DNA from: Actinomyces ruminis | Lineage (GTDB): Bacteria > Actinomycetota > Actinomycetes > Actinomycetales > Actinomycetaceae | Length of the DNA: 64,000 nucleotides | Assembly: GCF_002154335.2 (NCBI RefSeq) | Contig: NZ_MTPX02000040.1 | Location: forward strand, 20,788-84,787 | Direction of reading: 5' to 3' | Shown: piece after piece, positions 20,089 through 29,773 of the stretch | Layout: every line of letters begins with the position of its first letter | How positions within the stretch are numbered: position 1 is the first letter of the stretch | Program-made: the position numbers and the translations under genes | The notes under the pieces: model-generated | Seen by the model: the letters and a program-made list of their open reading frames with translations, nothing else | Databases searched by the model: none | Told to the model about the DNA's origin: nothing

Positions 20089-20373
20089 TCAACCGTGCAG
20101 ACGCGCCAGACGGCGGATCAGTATCTTGCGCTTGCGGTGAAGGCGCCACCAACTCAATGTGTGCCGGACCTGGAGTAAGCCGAGCTCTTGCAAACTCGGT
20201 AAGCCCATCCGCTCCAGTTCGCGACTCGCACTATCCTCATCGCGATTGCACTCCTCAATGATGCGGTGGGCCGCACGCACTCGATCAGAGCCGAGTGGGT
20301 GTGAAGCGATTTGCGCATCGATAACTCGGATTCTGGAGGCAAGATCCGCGGCTCGCGGTCGCATGAATATCAT
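20089..20373 (-). CDS. small basic hypothetical protein
   Basis: The 94-residue product is Arg-rich, with no signal peptide or membrane segment and a probable helical character (many Arg, Glu, Leu). I recognise no family. The start at 20373 is supported by GGAGGTGA just upstream, which lies within the last codons of the preceding gene, so the two genes are translationally coupled. Base composition is lower in GC than in surrounding operons, which suggests recent acquisition. Because it is paired with a secreted protein, it may act with that protein, but the sequence gives no direct indication of how. Confidence 0.65.
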   Translation of the reverse strand: MIFMRPRAADLASRIRVIDAQIASHPLGSDRVRAAHRIIEECNRDEDSASRELERMGLPSLQELGLLQVRHTLSWWRLHRKRKILIRRLARLHG

Positions 20374-20379
20374 CTCGAT

Positions 20380-21204
20380 TCACCTCCCGACTACGCAGGC
20401 AAATGCTCCTCGTCCGAAGGCTGTGAGAATTGATGCTGGGTTTCCCATTGAGGCGATCGCAGTAATCTGCGGGCCTGCTATTCCGATGCCGACAAGACAC
20501 TTGACCATCCAGGGTGCAAGCCAGATCGGATCTGCTACGATCGGGTAAACGGTGTCCTCTATGGATGTATGGTCGATCACCTGCGTGAGCGTGTTCCCAT
20601 CAATCTCGTACCAGGTGGGGATATTCTTCCCCTCGGCGTCGGTTGCCCATGCCGAGCCCGCAGCAAGGACCGCTGTCCCATCTTCGTCGACAACAACCGC
20701 ACCGCCATCAATGAGCTCAATGTGTTGGTCGGATTGAAGGTCGATGTCGTACGAGTATCGCGTAGGGGCGTCGCTGTCATTGATCGTAGTGAGCATCTGA
20801 ACTCCGCGGTCTGTTATGATTACGGAGTTTGCGGCTCCCTCGTCGGGGAACACCACCGTGCCATCGCTAAGAACTTCGGCGCCTTCCGCGTCTGCGATGT
20901 CGGGGAGCTGGATGTTAATCGATGTGCCGTCCTCGTCGATGAAGGTGATTCCTTCATTTCCGTCTACAGGTACATCAATCGTTCCGCCGCCCAAACTGGT
21001 TATTCCAGTTCCTTGTGAGTTGATCGGCTGGGAAATGAGGGTCGTATCATGGTCCTTGACGTTTGCGAGTGCTTCGGCAACTAGATCTTCTGTCACCTGT
21101 TCCGGTGACTGTTCGATCGCTCCGACATTGGTTGACATTGTGAAGAATATGGCGGCCGCGAGGCAGGCGACACTAATTCTTCTGCTAGGATGCTTTGTTG
21201 TCAT
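20380..21204 (-). CDS. secreted hypothetical protein with C-terminal VADP/hydrophobic region
   Basis: The start at 21204 (MTTKHPSRR) was chosen because GAAAGGA precedes it, giving 274 residues. A Sec signal peptide (about 1-30, ending VGA) is followed by an acidic, Gly- and Asp-rich beta-strand-like region (about 60-200). A C-terminal stretch VYPIVADPIWLAPWMVKCLVGIG then leads into a hydrophobic tail with two Cys. Proteins with a similar ..PVVADP.. segment before a hydrophobic Cys-containing end occur in various actinobacteria without known function (recollection, not searched). It is coupled to the small gene at 20089. The region has more A/T than its neighbours. Confidence 0.7.
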   Translation of the reverse strand: MTTKHPSRRISVACLAAAIFFTMSTNVGAIEQSPEQVTEDLVAEALANVKDHDTTLISQPINSQGTGITSLGGGTIDVPVDGNEGITFIDEDGTSINIQLPDIADAEGAEVLSDGTVVFPDEGAANSVIITDRGVQMLTTINDSDAPTRYSYDIDLQSDQHIELIDGGAVVVDEDGTAVLAAGSAWATDAEGKNIPTWYEIDGNTLTQVIDHTSIEDTVYPIVADPIWLAPWMVKCLVGIGIAGPQITAIASMGNPASILTAFGRGAFACVVGR

Positions 21205-21361
21205 CAGGGTGGGTCCTTTCGTGTTACGCTTCATCGCGTGTATTGACTAGCGTATATGCAGTGTGCTTCGCCCGTCAATGGGGCGTTGAAATGTCCGTCA
21301 ATGGGATGAGCCGATGGGATGAGTTTTGGGGCTGGAGGGTTCGGGGCTGCGGCTAGCCTTG
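21205..21361. other. intergenic scar with short direct repeats beside the IS remnant
   Basis: CCGTCAATGGG occurs at 21272-21282 and 21295-21305, and GATGAG is repeated nearby. No gene or IS end is recognisable, so the left end of the IS1380 remnant appears lost here. Confidence 0.4.
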
Positions 21362-22549
21362 ATGTTTCAGAGAACGTCGCAGGCCAGGGCCGCGACCTGG
21401 CACCAGATGCGGTTGGCCGTGAAGGCCTGCAGTGGCATGTGATCGAGCCCGGTGTCCTTGGCGCAGCGGATACGGTCCTCGCATCTGGCGCGCTGACGGT
21501 GGCGTGCCTCCAGGTCGGCGAGCTGGCCGGTCCTGGTGTTGGTCGCGAAGGCGGTCAGCCGGTAGCCGTCGACGTCGTCGAACCTGAGCTGGGCGCCGGG
21601 GTGCGGTCTTTCGCGGCGCACGATGACACGCATGGCCTTGGCCCACCCGTCCAGGTCGAGCAGGTCCGTCAGCTCTGCCACGTCCGCCGCCTCGCGGGGG
21701 TCCCCGTCGGCGTTGTAGGCAGGGGTCCAAGCCTGGGCGGGGATCAGCCTGTAGATCCGCGACATGTCACTGGGCAGGGTGAATCCGACGCTGTAGGACA
21801 CCCGTCTGCGCTCCAGGGCGGCCAGGGTGGCCTTGGTCCCACCAGCGGCGTCGATGCGCACGAGCACCTTGCGTCCGGGGCTGGGTCCCAGGCCCACCAG
21901 GGCCAGCACCGCGGCGATGACAGCCTCATGGTCGGCGGCGGTATTCGATCCCGCGTTTCCGGGCCGCACATGATCGCGGCGTTCTCGCCGGCCCCTTGGA
22001 GGCCATGGTCGATCCACGCGGTCAAGGGGTGGAACCCGAAGCCATTCTTGAAGGTCGGTGCCGCCCCGTCCTTGTCAGAGTGGGCGGTGACCAAGGTGGC
22101 GTCGATATCGATGACCAGCGGCCGCTGGGCGCTGATAGCGGCCGTCGGCGCCGACGCCACGGGCCCGAACACCTGCGGCTCGGCGTGCAGGAGCGAGACG
22201 TCGGCCAGGCAGTCGCCGCCGACCGCCAGCGACAGCGCCAGGTCGAGGACGACCTTAGCCGGGTCATGGCGCGCCAGCGGCTTGGACTACGGCGCCAGAG
22301 CCTGTGACAGCAGCACGTCCAGCCCGCAGGCGCGCACCGTCTCGGTCAGCAGCACTCCACCACCATGAGCGAGCGCGTTGACCCGGCCGGTCTCGACGTC
22401 CACCAACGGGTACAACCCTGCTGTAGTCTTCACCTCGAAGGTGTCCTTCCCCTGAAACATGACGGATCTCAGCAACCCGCATTATTCCAGGCGAAACGAC
22501 ACCTTCACCCCTGCCTCAGCCCCTCAACCACGAAACCCCGAGGCTAGGC
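21362..22549 (-). mobile_element. IS1380-family insertion sequence remnant
   Basis: The element carries a broken IS1380 transposase. Its promoter-proximal end, just upstream of the transposase start, lies near 22525-22549 and reads inward from CCTCGGGGTTTCG. No matching inverted copy is found at the other end, so the 3' end has been deleted. It abuts the lipoprotein gene 22516-23064, whose reading frame runs into it. Confidence 0.75.
21367..22475 (-). pseudogene. IS1380-family transposase, degenerate
   Basis: The minus strand starts at 22475 with MLRSVMFQGKDTFEVKTTAG and continues to LLSQALAP. There an in-frame TAG (probably TGG to TAG) interrupts it. The frame resumes through VIDIDATLVTAHSDK, the first DDE-region Asp, and KNGFGFHPLTAWIDHG. 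It shifts frame near 21960 into GNAGSNTAADH and RIDAAGGTKATLAALE, and ends abruptly at IWCQVAALACDVL. The normal C-terminal hundred or so residues are absent. With a nonsense codon, a frameshift and a truncation it cannot be active. Confidence 0.85.
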
Positions 22550-23064
22550 GGCGAATCGTAGAGGGGCGTCAGATACACCGAGGTCACCGCGACTCTCACC
22601 GTACCGTCGGTGTGTCCGGCGACAGTCTGGTCCACGTTGTTCTTAAGTCTTTGGTATGCCTCGGCGGTCATGAGGGGTTCGGCATCCTCGATGCCAGTGC
22701 GGGTGAACCAGACGTTCCAGGTCACCTCGTCATAGTGGACGAACGCCTTGAGGATCTCGGTCTGATTCTCATCCAGATCCTCCGGGATCGACGTGATCAC
22801 ATGCCGCTCAGTGGACAGCGACTCCGCAGTGACTATGCCTGCGGCCTCCACCGAGGCTGCCGCCGACGCTGACGCCTCGGCAGCAGCAGCCGACTCCGAT
22901 GCCTCTGCCGACGCCCAGGCCTCCGGGTCATAAGTAGGGATATCCAGACTGCCCTCATCCGAACCCGACAAACACGCCACCAGAGGCCCACAAGCCAGCA
23001 GCAGCACCACAACGCCTGCAGCAACACTACGCAGTCCGAATGAACCCGTACGGAAACGACGCAT
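22516..23064 (-). pseudogene. putative lipoprotein, C-terminus replaced by IS sequence
   Basis: The 182-residue frame starts with a signal peptide and lipobox-like sequence (LLLACGPLVAC). A Ser/Ala/Glu-rich spacer (about 45-75) leads to a domain containing DENQTEILKAFVHYDEVTWNVWFTRTG. The last residues (about 172-182) are encoded by the IS1380 end, so the native C-terminus is missing. The protein may still be exported. The family is a cell-surface lipoprotein type of unknown function. The gene points away from the ChvE operon. Confidence 0.6.
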
Positions 23065-23218
23065 CAGTGACTCCTAAAGGGGCAAGCGCTCGTCATCAGG
23101 ATGTTACAAAGTCTCACACGCCGACACACCACACGCAAGCGCGTCGGGTCTGGTACCGGTGCGGCTCAACGTCTCGGCTGCTCCCGGGGCGTGAGCGACC
23201 TCGGTGCTGCTCGGCGGG

Positions 23219-23247
23219 TTGTCGCGACTCCGTATAAGTGCTAGCGT
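23219..23247 (+). promoter_or_regulatory. candidate extended -10 promoter of the ChvE-type operon
   Basis: TTGTCG at 23219-23224, 17-base spacer, TAGCGT at 23242-23247 preceded by TGC (an extended -10). It lies 54 bases before the ATG. Confidence 0.5.
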
Positions 23248-23265
23248 GCAACTAAATGGACCGCA

Positions 23266-23279
23266 AGGTTCGCCAACCT
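23266..23279. promoter_or_regulatory. inverted repeat AGGTT-N4-AACCT, possible operator
   Basis: AGGTT-CGCC-AACCT lies between the candidate -10 and the start of the binding-protein gene. The same arms and spacing occur upstream of the SorC gene (46887-46900). Confidence 0.4.
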
Positions 23280-23301
23280 GATCCGAGGCGAGGAGGCCTC
23301 A

Positions 23302-24432
23302 ATGCATGATTTGTCGCGCAGATCGTTTATTGTGGGAGGGTCCGCCGCGGCGGCAGCGCTGCTGGCGGCGTGTACCGCGGAGCGAACGGCCGACTACTAC
23401 GGCGACGTCAGCGGCGGCGAAGGAGCGCTGATCGGCGTCTCCATGCCGACCAAGAACCTGGAGCGCTGGAGTCGCGACGGCGAGAACCTCAAACGGCTGC
23501 TCGAGGAGCTCGGCTACTCCGTCGAGCTGCAGTTTGCCGACAACAAGGTCGAGCAGCAGAACTCCCAGATCCAGACTATGCTGAATAAGTCGCCGGCGGT
23601 GATCGTCGTCGGCGCGATCGACGGCTCCGCGCTCGGGCCGGTACTCCAGAGCGCTGCCAGCCTCGGGATCAAGGTCATCGCCTACGACCGCCTCATCCGG
23701 GACACCAAGGCAGTCGACTACTACGTCACCTTCGACAACTACAACGTGGGGGCCATGCAGGGGCAGTACATCGTCGACGCTCTCGACCTGGAGAACGCGT
23801 CCAGCCCCTTCAACTTCGAGCCCTTCGCCGGCTCTCCGGACGACAACAACGCCCGCTTCTTCTTCGAAGGTGCCTGGGATGTGCTGAGTCCCTACATCGA
23901 GTCCGGCAAGCTCGTGTGCCCCTCGGGCAAGCTGCCCTCGAGCGTGGACGACTGGCAGTCCATCGGCATCCAGGCCTGGTCCAACACCACTGCTCAGGCG
24001 GAGATGGAGAACCGGCTCAACTCCTTCTACTCCACCGCCAAGCGCGTCGACGTCATCCTTTCTCCCAACGATGCCATCGCCCTGGGAATCGGACAGGCCT
24101 TGGCGTCGGCCGGCTACAACGACGACAACTGGCCCGTTCTTACCGGGCAGGACGCCGACCAGGCCAACGTGTCCAACATCGTGAAGGGCCGCCAGGCCAT
24201 GACGGTTTTCAAGGACACCCGCCTGCTGGGGGAGCGCTGCGCCACCATGGTCGACCAGATCGCCCGGGGACAGGAAGTAGAGGTCAATGACACCGAGTCC
24301 TACGACAACGGCCAACTGGTGGTGCCGTCCTATCTGCTCGACCCGGTGACTGTCGACGCCGACAACGTCCGCGAGGTCTTGGTCGACTCCGGCTACTACA
24401 CCGCTGCGAGGTGGGGCTGTAATGGCTACTGA
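23302..24432 (+). CDS. chvE: multiple-sugar-binding lipoprotein, ChvE type
   Basis: The 376-residue protein belongs to the periplasmic-binding type I family that binds monosaccharides (xylose, arabinose, galactose and similar). The Tat-like motif SRRSFIVGG is followed by an Ala-rich core and lipobox LAAC. Typical features are GVSMPTKNLERW, the VIAYDRLIRDTKAVDYYVTFDN hinge region read in pieces, and VLTGQDAD. GGAGG at 23292-23296 supports ATG 23302. The gene overlaps the ATPase gene by 11 bases, and the gene order matches ChvE-GguA-GguB importers. Confidence 0.9.
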   Translation: MHDLSRRSFIVGGSAAAAALLAACTAERTADYYGDVSGGEGALIGVSMPTKNLERWSRDGENLKRLLEELGYSVELQFADNKVEQQNSQIQTMLNKSPAVIVVGAIDGSALGPVLQSAASLGIKVIAYDRLIRDTKAVDYYVTFDNYNVGAMQGQYIVDALDLENASSPFNFEPFAGSPDDNNARFFFEGAWDVLSPYIESGKLVCPSGKLPSSVDDWQSIGIQAWSNTTAQAEMENRLNSFYSTAKRVDVILSPNDAIALGIGQALASAGYNDDNWPVLTGQDADQANVSNIVKGRQAMTVFKDTRLLGERCATMVDQIARGQEVEVNDTESYDNGQLVVPSYLLDPVTVDADNVREVLVDSGYYTAARWGCNGY

Positions 24433-26062
24433 GTCCGAGAGCCCGCGTGCCTCCGCGCTCGCCCAGGAAGCGCCGCCGTCCGCGGACGCCATCCTCGAAA
24501 TGCGGCACATCACCAAGGCCTTCGGCGCGTTCAAAGCGCTGGATGACGTCAATCTGGAGGTCCGCCGCGGCGAGATCCTGGCCATCTGCGGTGAGAACGG
24601 CGCCGGAAAGTCCACGCTGATGAATGTGCTCTCCGGGGTCTGGCCCCGGGGCACCTACGACGGCGACATCGTCTACGACGGTCAGGTCCGCGAGTTCCGC
24701 TCTATCCGCGACTCCGAGGCCGTCGGCATCGTCATCATCCACCAGGAACTCGCGCTGAGCCCCTATCTGTCCGTGGCCGAGAACATCTTCATGGGCAATG
24801 AGAAGGCCACCCGCGGCATCATCGACTGGGACGCCACCAACGAGGCGGCCGCCGAACTGCTGCGGGAGGTTGGCCTGAACATCCGCCCGCAGACCCGTGT
24901 TGCGGACCTCGGTGTGGGCCAGCAGCAGCTGGTGGAGATAGCCAAGGCCCTGTCCAAGGATGTGCGCCTGCTCATCCTGGACGAGCCCACCGCCGCCCTC
25001 AACGACGACGACTCCGCCCACCTGCTCGACCTAATGCGAGGGCTGCGCGAGCGCGGCATCACCATGGTGATGATCTCCCATAAGTTGGCGGAGGTGGCCG
25101 GCATCGCCGACCGCACCACCATCATCCGTGACGGCCGCACCGTCGGCACCGCCCCATTGCACGGCGAAGGCGCGATTGACGAGGACGAGATCATCCGCCT
25201 CATGGTGGGACGCGAGCTGTCCAGTCGCTTCCCCGAGCACACCTCGCAGGTAGGGGAGGAGGTGCTCAGGATTGAGCACTGGACCGCGCACCATCCCATC
25301 GACACCTCCCGCGCGGTCGTCGACGACGCCGCCCTGACCCTGCGCCGCGGAGAAATCGTCGGACTCGCCGGGCTGATGGGGGCCGGGCGCACCGAACTGG
25401 CCATGAGCCTGTTCGGGCGTTCCTGGGGCACCGACATCTCCGGTCAGGTCTACAAGGACGGCAAGGAGATCTCCACCGCCACCGTGCGGCAGGCCATCGA
25501 CAACGGCCTGGCCTACGTCACCGAGGATCGCAAGGTACTCGGCCTGAACTTGATCCAGGACGTCAAGACCAACACCACGGCGGTAGCCCTGGACAAGGTC
25601 TCTTCCCGCGGCATCGTCGACGACGCTGCAGAGGCGGAGGTGGCTGAACGCTACCGGCGCGAACTGCGCACCAAGACGACCTCGCTGACCACCCCGGTCG
25701 GCTCCCTCTCCGGCGGAAACCAGCAGAAGGTCGTCCTGGCCAAGTGGATGTTCTCAGACCCCGACGTACTCATACTCGACGAACCCACCCGCGGCATCGA
25801 CGTCGGCGCCAAATACGAGATCTACCAGATCATCAACAATCTGGCCGACTCCGGCAAGGCCATTCTCGTCATCTCCTCGGAGCTGCCCGAGCTCCTGGGG
25901 ATATGCGACCGCATTTACACGATGAGCCAAGGCCGGATCACGGGGCAGCTGCCTCGCGCCGAGGCCACCCAGGAGAACCTTATGAAGCTCATGACCATCG
26001 AGAAGGACGCCGGCGGGCAGGAGCCCGCGCCGCACATGGATCAGGAAGGGACGGAGAAGTGA
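24422..26062 (+). CDS. gguA: sugar ABC transporter ATP-binding protein, GguA/MmsA type
   Basis: The 546-residue protein has two fused nucleotide-binding domains. The first has a full Walker A GENGAGKST near residue 58 and Walker B DEPTAAL. The second has the degenerate Walker A GLMGAGRTE, signature LSGGNQQKVVLAKW and Walker B DEPTRGIDVG. This asymmetry is normal for monosaccharide importers. It powers uptake with ChvE and GguB and sits between their genes with overlap on both sides. Confidence 0.93.
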   Translation: MATESESPRASALAQEAPPSADAILEMRHITKAFGAFKALDDVNLEVRRGEILAICGENGAGKSTLMNVLSGVWPRGTYDGDIVYDGQVREFRSIRDSEAVGIVIIHQELALSPYLSVAENIFMGNEKATRGIIDWDATNEAAAELLREVGLNIRPQTRVADLGVGQQQLVEIAKALSKDVRLLILDEPTAALNDDDSAHLLDLMRGLRERGITMVMISHKLAEVAGIADRTTIIRDGRTVGTAPLHGEGAIDEDEIIRLMVGRELSSRFPEHTSQVGEEVLRIEHWTAHHPIDTSRAVVDDAALTLRRGEIVGLAGLMGAGRTELAMSLFGRSWGTDISGQVYKDGKEISTATVRQAIDNGLAYVTEDRKVLGLNLIQDVKTNTTAVALDKVSSRGIVDDAAEAEVAERYRRELRTKTTSLTTPVGSLSGGNQQKVVLAKWMFSDPDVLILDEPTRGIDVGAKYEIYQIINNLADSGKAILVISSELPELLGICDRIYTMSQGRITGQLPRAEATQENLMKLMTIEKDAGGQEPAPHMDQEGTEK

Positions 26063-26067
26063 ACCAA

Positions 26068-27248
26068 ATGAGCTCAACCGGCACCAAGCTGCGCGAATCC
26101 CTGGGACGTAACCTGCGTCAGTACGGCATTCTGGCCGCTCTGGTCGCCATCATCATCTTCTTCCAGATCCTGACCGGTGGGCTGCTGCTGGCACCCAACA
26201 ACGTCGCCAGCCTGATCCAGCAGAACGCCTATGTGATGATCCTGGCGGTCGGCATGGTCATGATCATCATCGCCCGGCACATCGACCTGTCGGTCGGCTC
26301 GATCGTCGGCTTCGTGGGCGGCGTCATCGGGCTGCTGGTGGTCAACTCCGGCGTGCCCTGGCCGCTCGCGGTGCTGGTGGCGATCGTGATCGGCTTGCTC
26401 ATCGGTTGCTGGCAGGGCTTCTGGGTGGCGATCATGGAGATCCCCGCTTTCATCGTGACCCTGGGCAGCATGCTCATCTTCCGCGGGCTCACCGTGGTGC
26501 TGGTACAGCGCACCGTGTCCGGGCTGCCCGCGCCCTTCGTCAGCATTGCCAACGGCTCGCTGCCAGCCTGGCTGGGGTACTTCAAGAACTATGACGCGTC
26601 ACCATCCTCATCGGCCTGCTCGCCATCGCCGGCCTGGTGTTCACCCAGCTGCGCTCGCGGCGCCGCAATCGCGCCGCGGGTCGGGCGGTGGATTCCGCCG
26701 GCGTGGTGGCGCTGCGCCTGGTGGTATTCGCTGCCGCGATCGGCTTTTTCACCATGCTGCTCGCGTACTCGGCCGGCGGCACGCCGATCGTCCTGGTGAT
26801 CGTCGGCGCGGTCATCCTCATCTACTCCTTCGTCATGAACAAGAGCGTGTTCGGACGCCACATCTACGCCGTCGGCGGCAACCTGAAGGCCGCCCGACTG
26901 TCCGGCGTGAACGTCAAGCGTGTGGACTTCCTGGTCTTCGTCAACATGGGCTTCCTCGCCTCGCTGGCGGCCATCGTCACCACCTCTCGCGCCGGCGCTG
27001 CGGTCTCCACCGCTGGCAACCTGTATGAGATGGACGCCATCGCAGCGGCCTACATCGGCGGGGCCGCAGTCTCCGGCGGCGTGGGGCGCGTATCGGGTGC
27101 CATCATCGGTGCGTTGATCATGGGCGTGCTCAACATGGGGCTGTCCATCATGGCCGTGGACTCCGCCTGGCAGCAGGCCATCAAGGGTCTGGTGCTGGTG
27201 CTCGCCGTCGCGGTGGACATCGTCGGCAAGCGCCGCAGTGCCGTGTAA
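26068..27248 (+). CDS. gguB: sugar ABC transporter permease, GguB type (frameshifted)
   Basis: The single permease of the ChvE importer, about 393 residues when corrected. The BPD_transp_2-type motifs ARHIDLSVGSIVGF and GGNLKAARLSGVNVKR are present. ATG 26068 follows GGAGAAG (26053-26059) by 8 bases and is preferred to GTG 26059. The frame breaks at about 26598. One G restored (GCGTCACC to GCGGTCACC) gives KNYDAVTILIGLLAIAGLVF, so a sequence error is likely. Confidence 0.88.
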
Positions 27249-27282
27249 CGGAGTGGCGAGTTCGTCACCGGGATGACTACGG

Positions 27283-27315
27283 GGTGGTCGGCAGCTCGAG
27301 CAGCTGCCGACCACC
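27283..27315 (+). terminator. intrinsic terminator of the ChvE-GguAB operon
   Basis: 14-bp perfect stem (GGTGGTCGGCAGCT, 27283-27296, and its complement 27302-27315) with a 5-base loop, followed by TTT. It lies 35 bases after the permease stop. Confidence 0.85.
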
Positions 27316-27600
27316 TTTCGTATCTGAGCGTGTCTGTATGGCGCGCGGGCCGGACGACGGCCCCGGAGGGTCTCCCGGCATCCCGGGTGGGCCGGCGGTG
27401 ATCCAGTACTCGGCGTGTCGAGTCGCGTCAGCTCGGCGAGGCTGGGGAGGCAGCATGCGGAGAACGTACGGGCGGCCTTGCTGTTTGCGCAAACATCGCA
27501 TATGCTGCGACCGCGGTGGCTGCCGATGGGGTTCCTGCTCCTACGGCCCACTACGACATGTCGCACTCGGGATCCGTGTTGGTCGACGTCTCCGGTAACG
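27316..27600. other. non-coding stretch before the SBP fragment
   Basis: 285 bases (352 from the GguB stop) without a recognisable gene, promoter or operator. It probably contains the left edge of the rearrangement that removed the 5' half of the following SBP gene. Confidence 0.4.
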
Positions 27601-28319
27601 GGCGCGACCCTCTCCGGCCTGTGGCAGGCGGGAGTCCAGCCCTACACGGTTGACGGCACCAACGTCACCATCGACTTCTCCTCGGATGAGGCCGAGAAGT
27701 ACTCCGAACTCCAGACCACCATGATCAAGGAGGGGCTGCTCGCGCCGATCTCCGGGTGGACCGACGAGTGGTTCCAGGCCCTGGGCGACGGCACCATCGC
27801 CACGCTGGTCACCGGCGCCTGGATGCCCGGCAACTTCACCTCCTCCGTGCCGAACGCCTCTGGCAAGTGGCGGGTGGCCCCCCACCCCGGTGGGACGCCG
27901 ACACCCCCGCCTGCGCCGAGAACGGCGGCTCCTCCCTGGCGGTCATGGCCGCCTCCGACAAGCAGGCTCTGGCCTACTCCTTCGTCGAGTTCTGTTCCGC
28001 CCAGGACGGCATCCAGATCCGCATCGACGGCGGGGCCTTCCCCTCCACGACGGCCGAGCTCGACTCCGAGGAGTTCCTGAGCAAGGAGTTCGAGTACTTC
28101 GGGGGCCAGAAGGCCAACGAGGTCCTGTCCCAGGCCGCCAAGGATGTGCTGCCCGGTTGGACCTACCTACCCTTCCAGGTCTACGCGAACTCGATCTTCA
28201 ACGACCACGTGGGCAAGGCTTACACGACGGGCGGCTCCACCACGATCGCCGAGGGCCTCGCCTCCTGGCAGGAGGCCTGCATCACGTACGGAAACCAGCA
28301 GGGCTTCACGGTCTCCTGA
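27601..28319 (+). pseudogene. sugar-binding protein fragment (N-terminal half missing)
   Basis: About 240 residues align with the C-terminal half of the SBP encoded next door (28377-29722). Shared segments are LWQAG..PYTVDGT, DEWFQALGDGTIATL, FGGQKANEV and QACITYGNQQGF. The first roughly 205 residues, with signal peptide and lipobox, are absent. A further frameshift lies at the C-run 27878-27883 (one C missing). Nucleotide identity to the neighbour is partial, so it is a diverged paralogue rather than an assembly copy. It cannot produce a working binding protein. Confidence 0.85.
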
Positions 28320-28376
28320 CCGCGTCGCGCGCCCCACTACCGACGCTCCGCTCGAATCAAGAGGAAAGGTTGCACC

Positions 28377-29722
28377 ATGTCCGTTGATCTGACCCGCCGC
28401 AGCGCCTTGTCCGCTCTGGGGGCCTCTGCCCTAGCCCTCACCCTCGCAGCCTGCTCCGGCTCCGACTCGGACACGGGTGGTACCGCGGAAGTCGACCCCT
28501 CGGCCGCGGCGGACGCCGCCGCGGCCGGCGGGGAGCTGCTCGTGTGGTCCTGGGAACCTACGCTCACCGACGTCGTCGCCGAGTACCAGCATGACTTCCC
28601 AAATGTGAAGGTCGAGCTGGTCAACGCCGGCACCAATGTCGAGGAGTACACGGCGCTGCAAAACGCCATCTCCGCCGGGTCCGGCATCCCCGACATCGCC
28701 AGATCGAGTACTACGCTCTGCCGCAGTTCTCCCTGTCTGAGTCGCTCGCGGACCTGACCCAGTTTGGCGCCGCCGACCTGGCCGACTCCTACTCCTCCGG
28801 CCCCTGGTCGTCGGTCGCCTCCGCTGATGGCATCTTCGGCCTGCCCATGGACTCCGGGCCGATGGCGCTGTTCTACAACAAGGAGGTATTCGACGCGGCC
28901 GGCGTCGAGGTCCCCACCACCTGGGACGAGTACCTCGACGCCGCCCGCGCCATCCATGCCGCCAATCCTAAGCAGTACATCGCCAACGACATTGGCGACG
29001 CGGTCAAGACGCTCTCCCTGCTGTGGCAGGCTGGGGCGCGCCCCTACACGGTGGACGGCACCACAGTTGGCATTGACTTCAGCGAGGAGGCCTCCCAGAA
29101 GTACGCCGAGCTGTGGACCACCCTCATCAAGGAGGAGCTGCTGTACCCCTGCGCCGACTGGTCCGACGAGTGGTACCGGGGCCTGGGGGACGGCACCATC
29201 GCCTCCCTCGCCATGGGAGCCTGGATGCCGGCATCATTCGTCGGCGGCGTCGAGGCCGGAGCCGGCAAGTGGCGGGTGGCGCCGCTGCCGTCCTGGGAAG
29301 CGGGGGAGACCGCCTCCTCGGAGATGGGCGGCTCCTCGCTGGCGGTGACCGCCGCCAGCGACAAGCAGGCGCTGGCCTACCACTTCATCGAGTACGCCAA
29401 CGCCGGGGCCGGAGTCGCCAGCCGTATCGCCAACGGCGCTTTCCCGGCCACCACCGCAGACCTGACCAGCGAGGAGTTCCTGGGCACCCAATTTGACTAC
29501 TTCGGCGGGCAGAAGGCCAATGAGGTCTTCGCCGAATCCGCCGAAGCCGTCACCGAGGGCTGGTCATTCCTGCCCTTCCAGGCCTACGCCAACTCGATCT
29601 TCAACGACTCGGTCGGCAAGGCCTACGAGTCCAAGGGCACCACCTCCATCGCCGACGGCCTGTCCGCCTGGCAGCAGGCCTGCATCACCTACGGCAACCA
29701 GCAGGGCTTCGCGGTCTCCTGA
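28377..29722 (+). CDS. sugar-binding lipoprotein without adjacent permeases (frameshifted)
   Basis: A complete family-1 binding protein of about 448 residues once one base is restored at 28700-28701 (GCCAGATC to GCCCAGATC), which links GIPDIA to QIEYYALPQF. The N-terminus has LTRRSALSAL and lipobox LAAC. The region PTTWDEYLDAARAIHAAN is typical. AGGAAAGG precedes ATG 28377. Permease genes that should follow are missing, and a truncated GH42 gene lies directly downstream. It may work with another importer in the cell or be an orphan. Confidence 0.82.
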
Positions 29723-29773
29723 CCCGCCCCGGGGCGGCGCACCGGCGGGCGGGGCACAGGTCCTGCCTCCGAC

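Noticed and set aside
29724..29737. 14-bp GC palindrome after the orphan SBP
   Set aside because: No loop and no T-run, so it is a poor terminator. It may only reflect local GC content at the deletion join.
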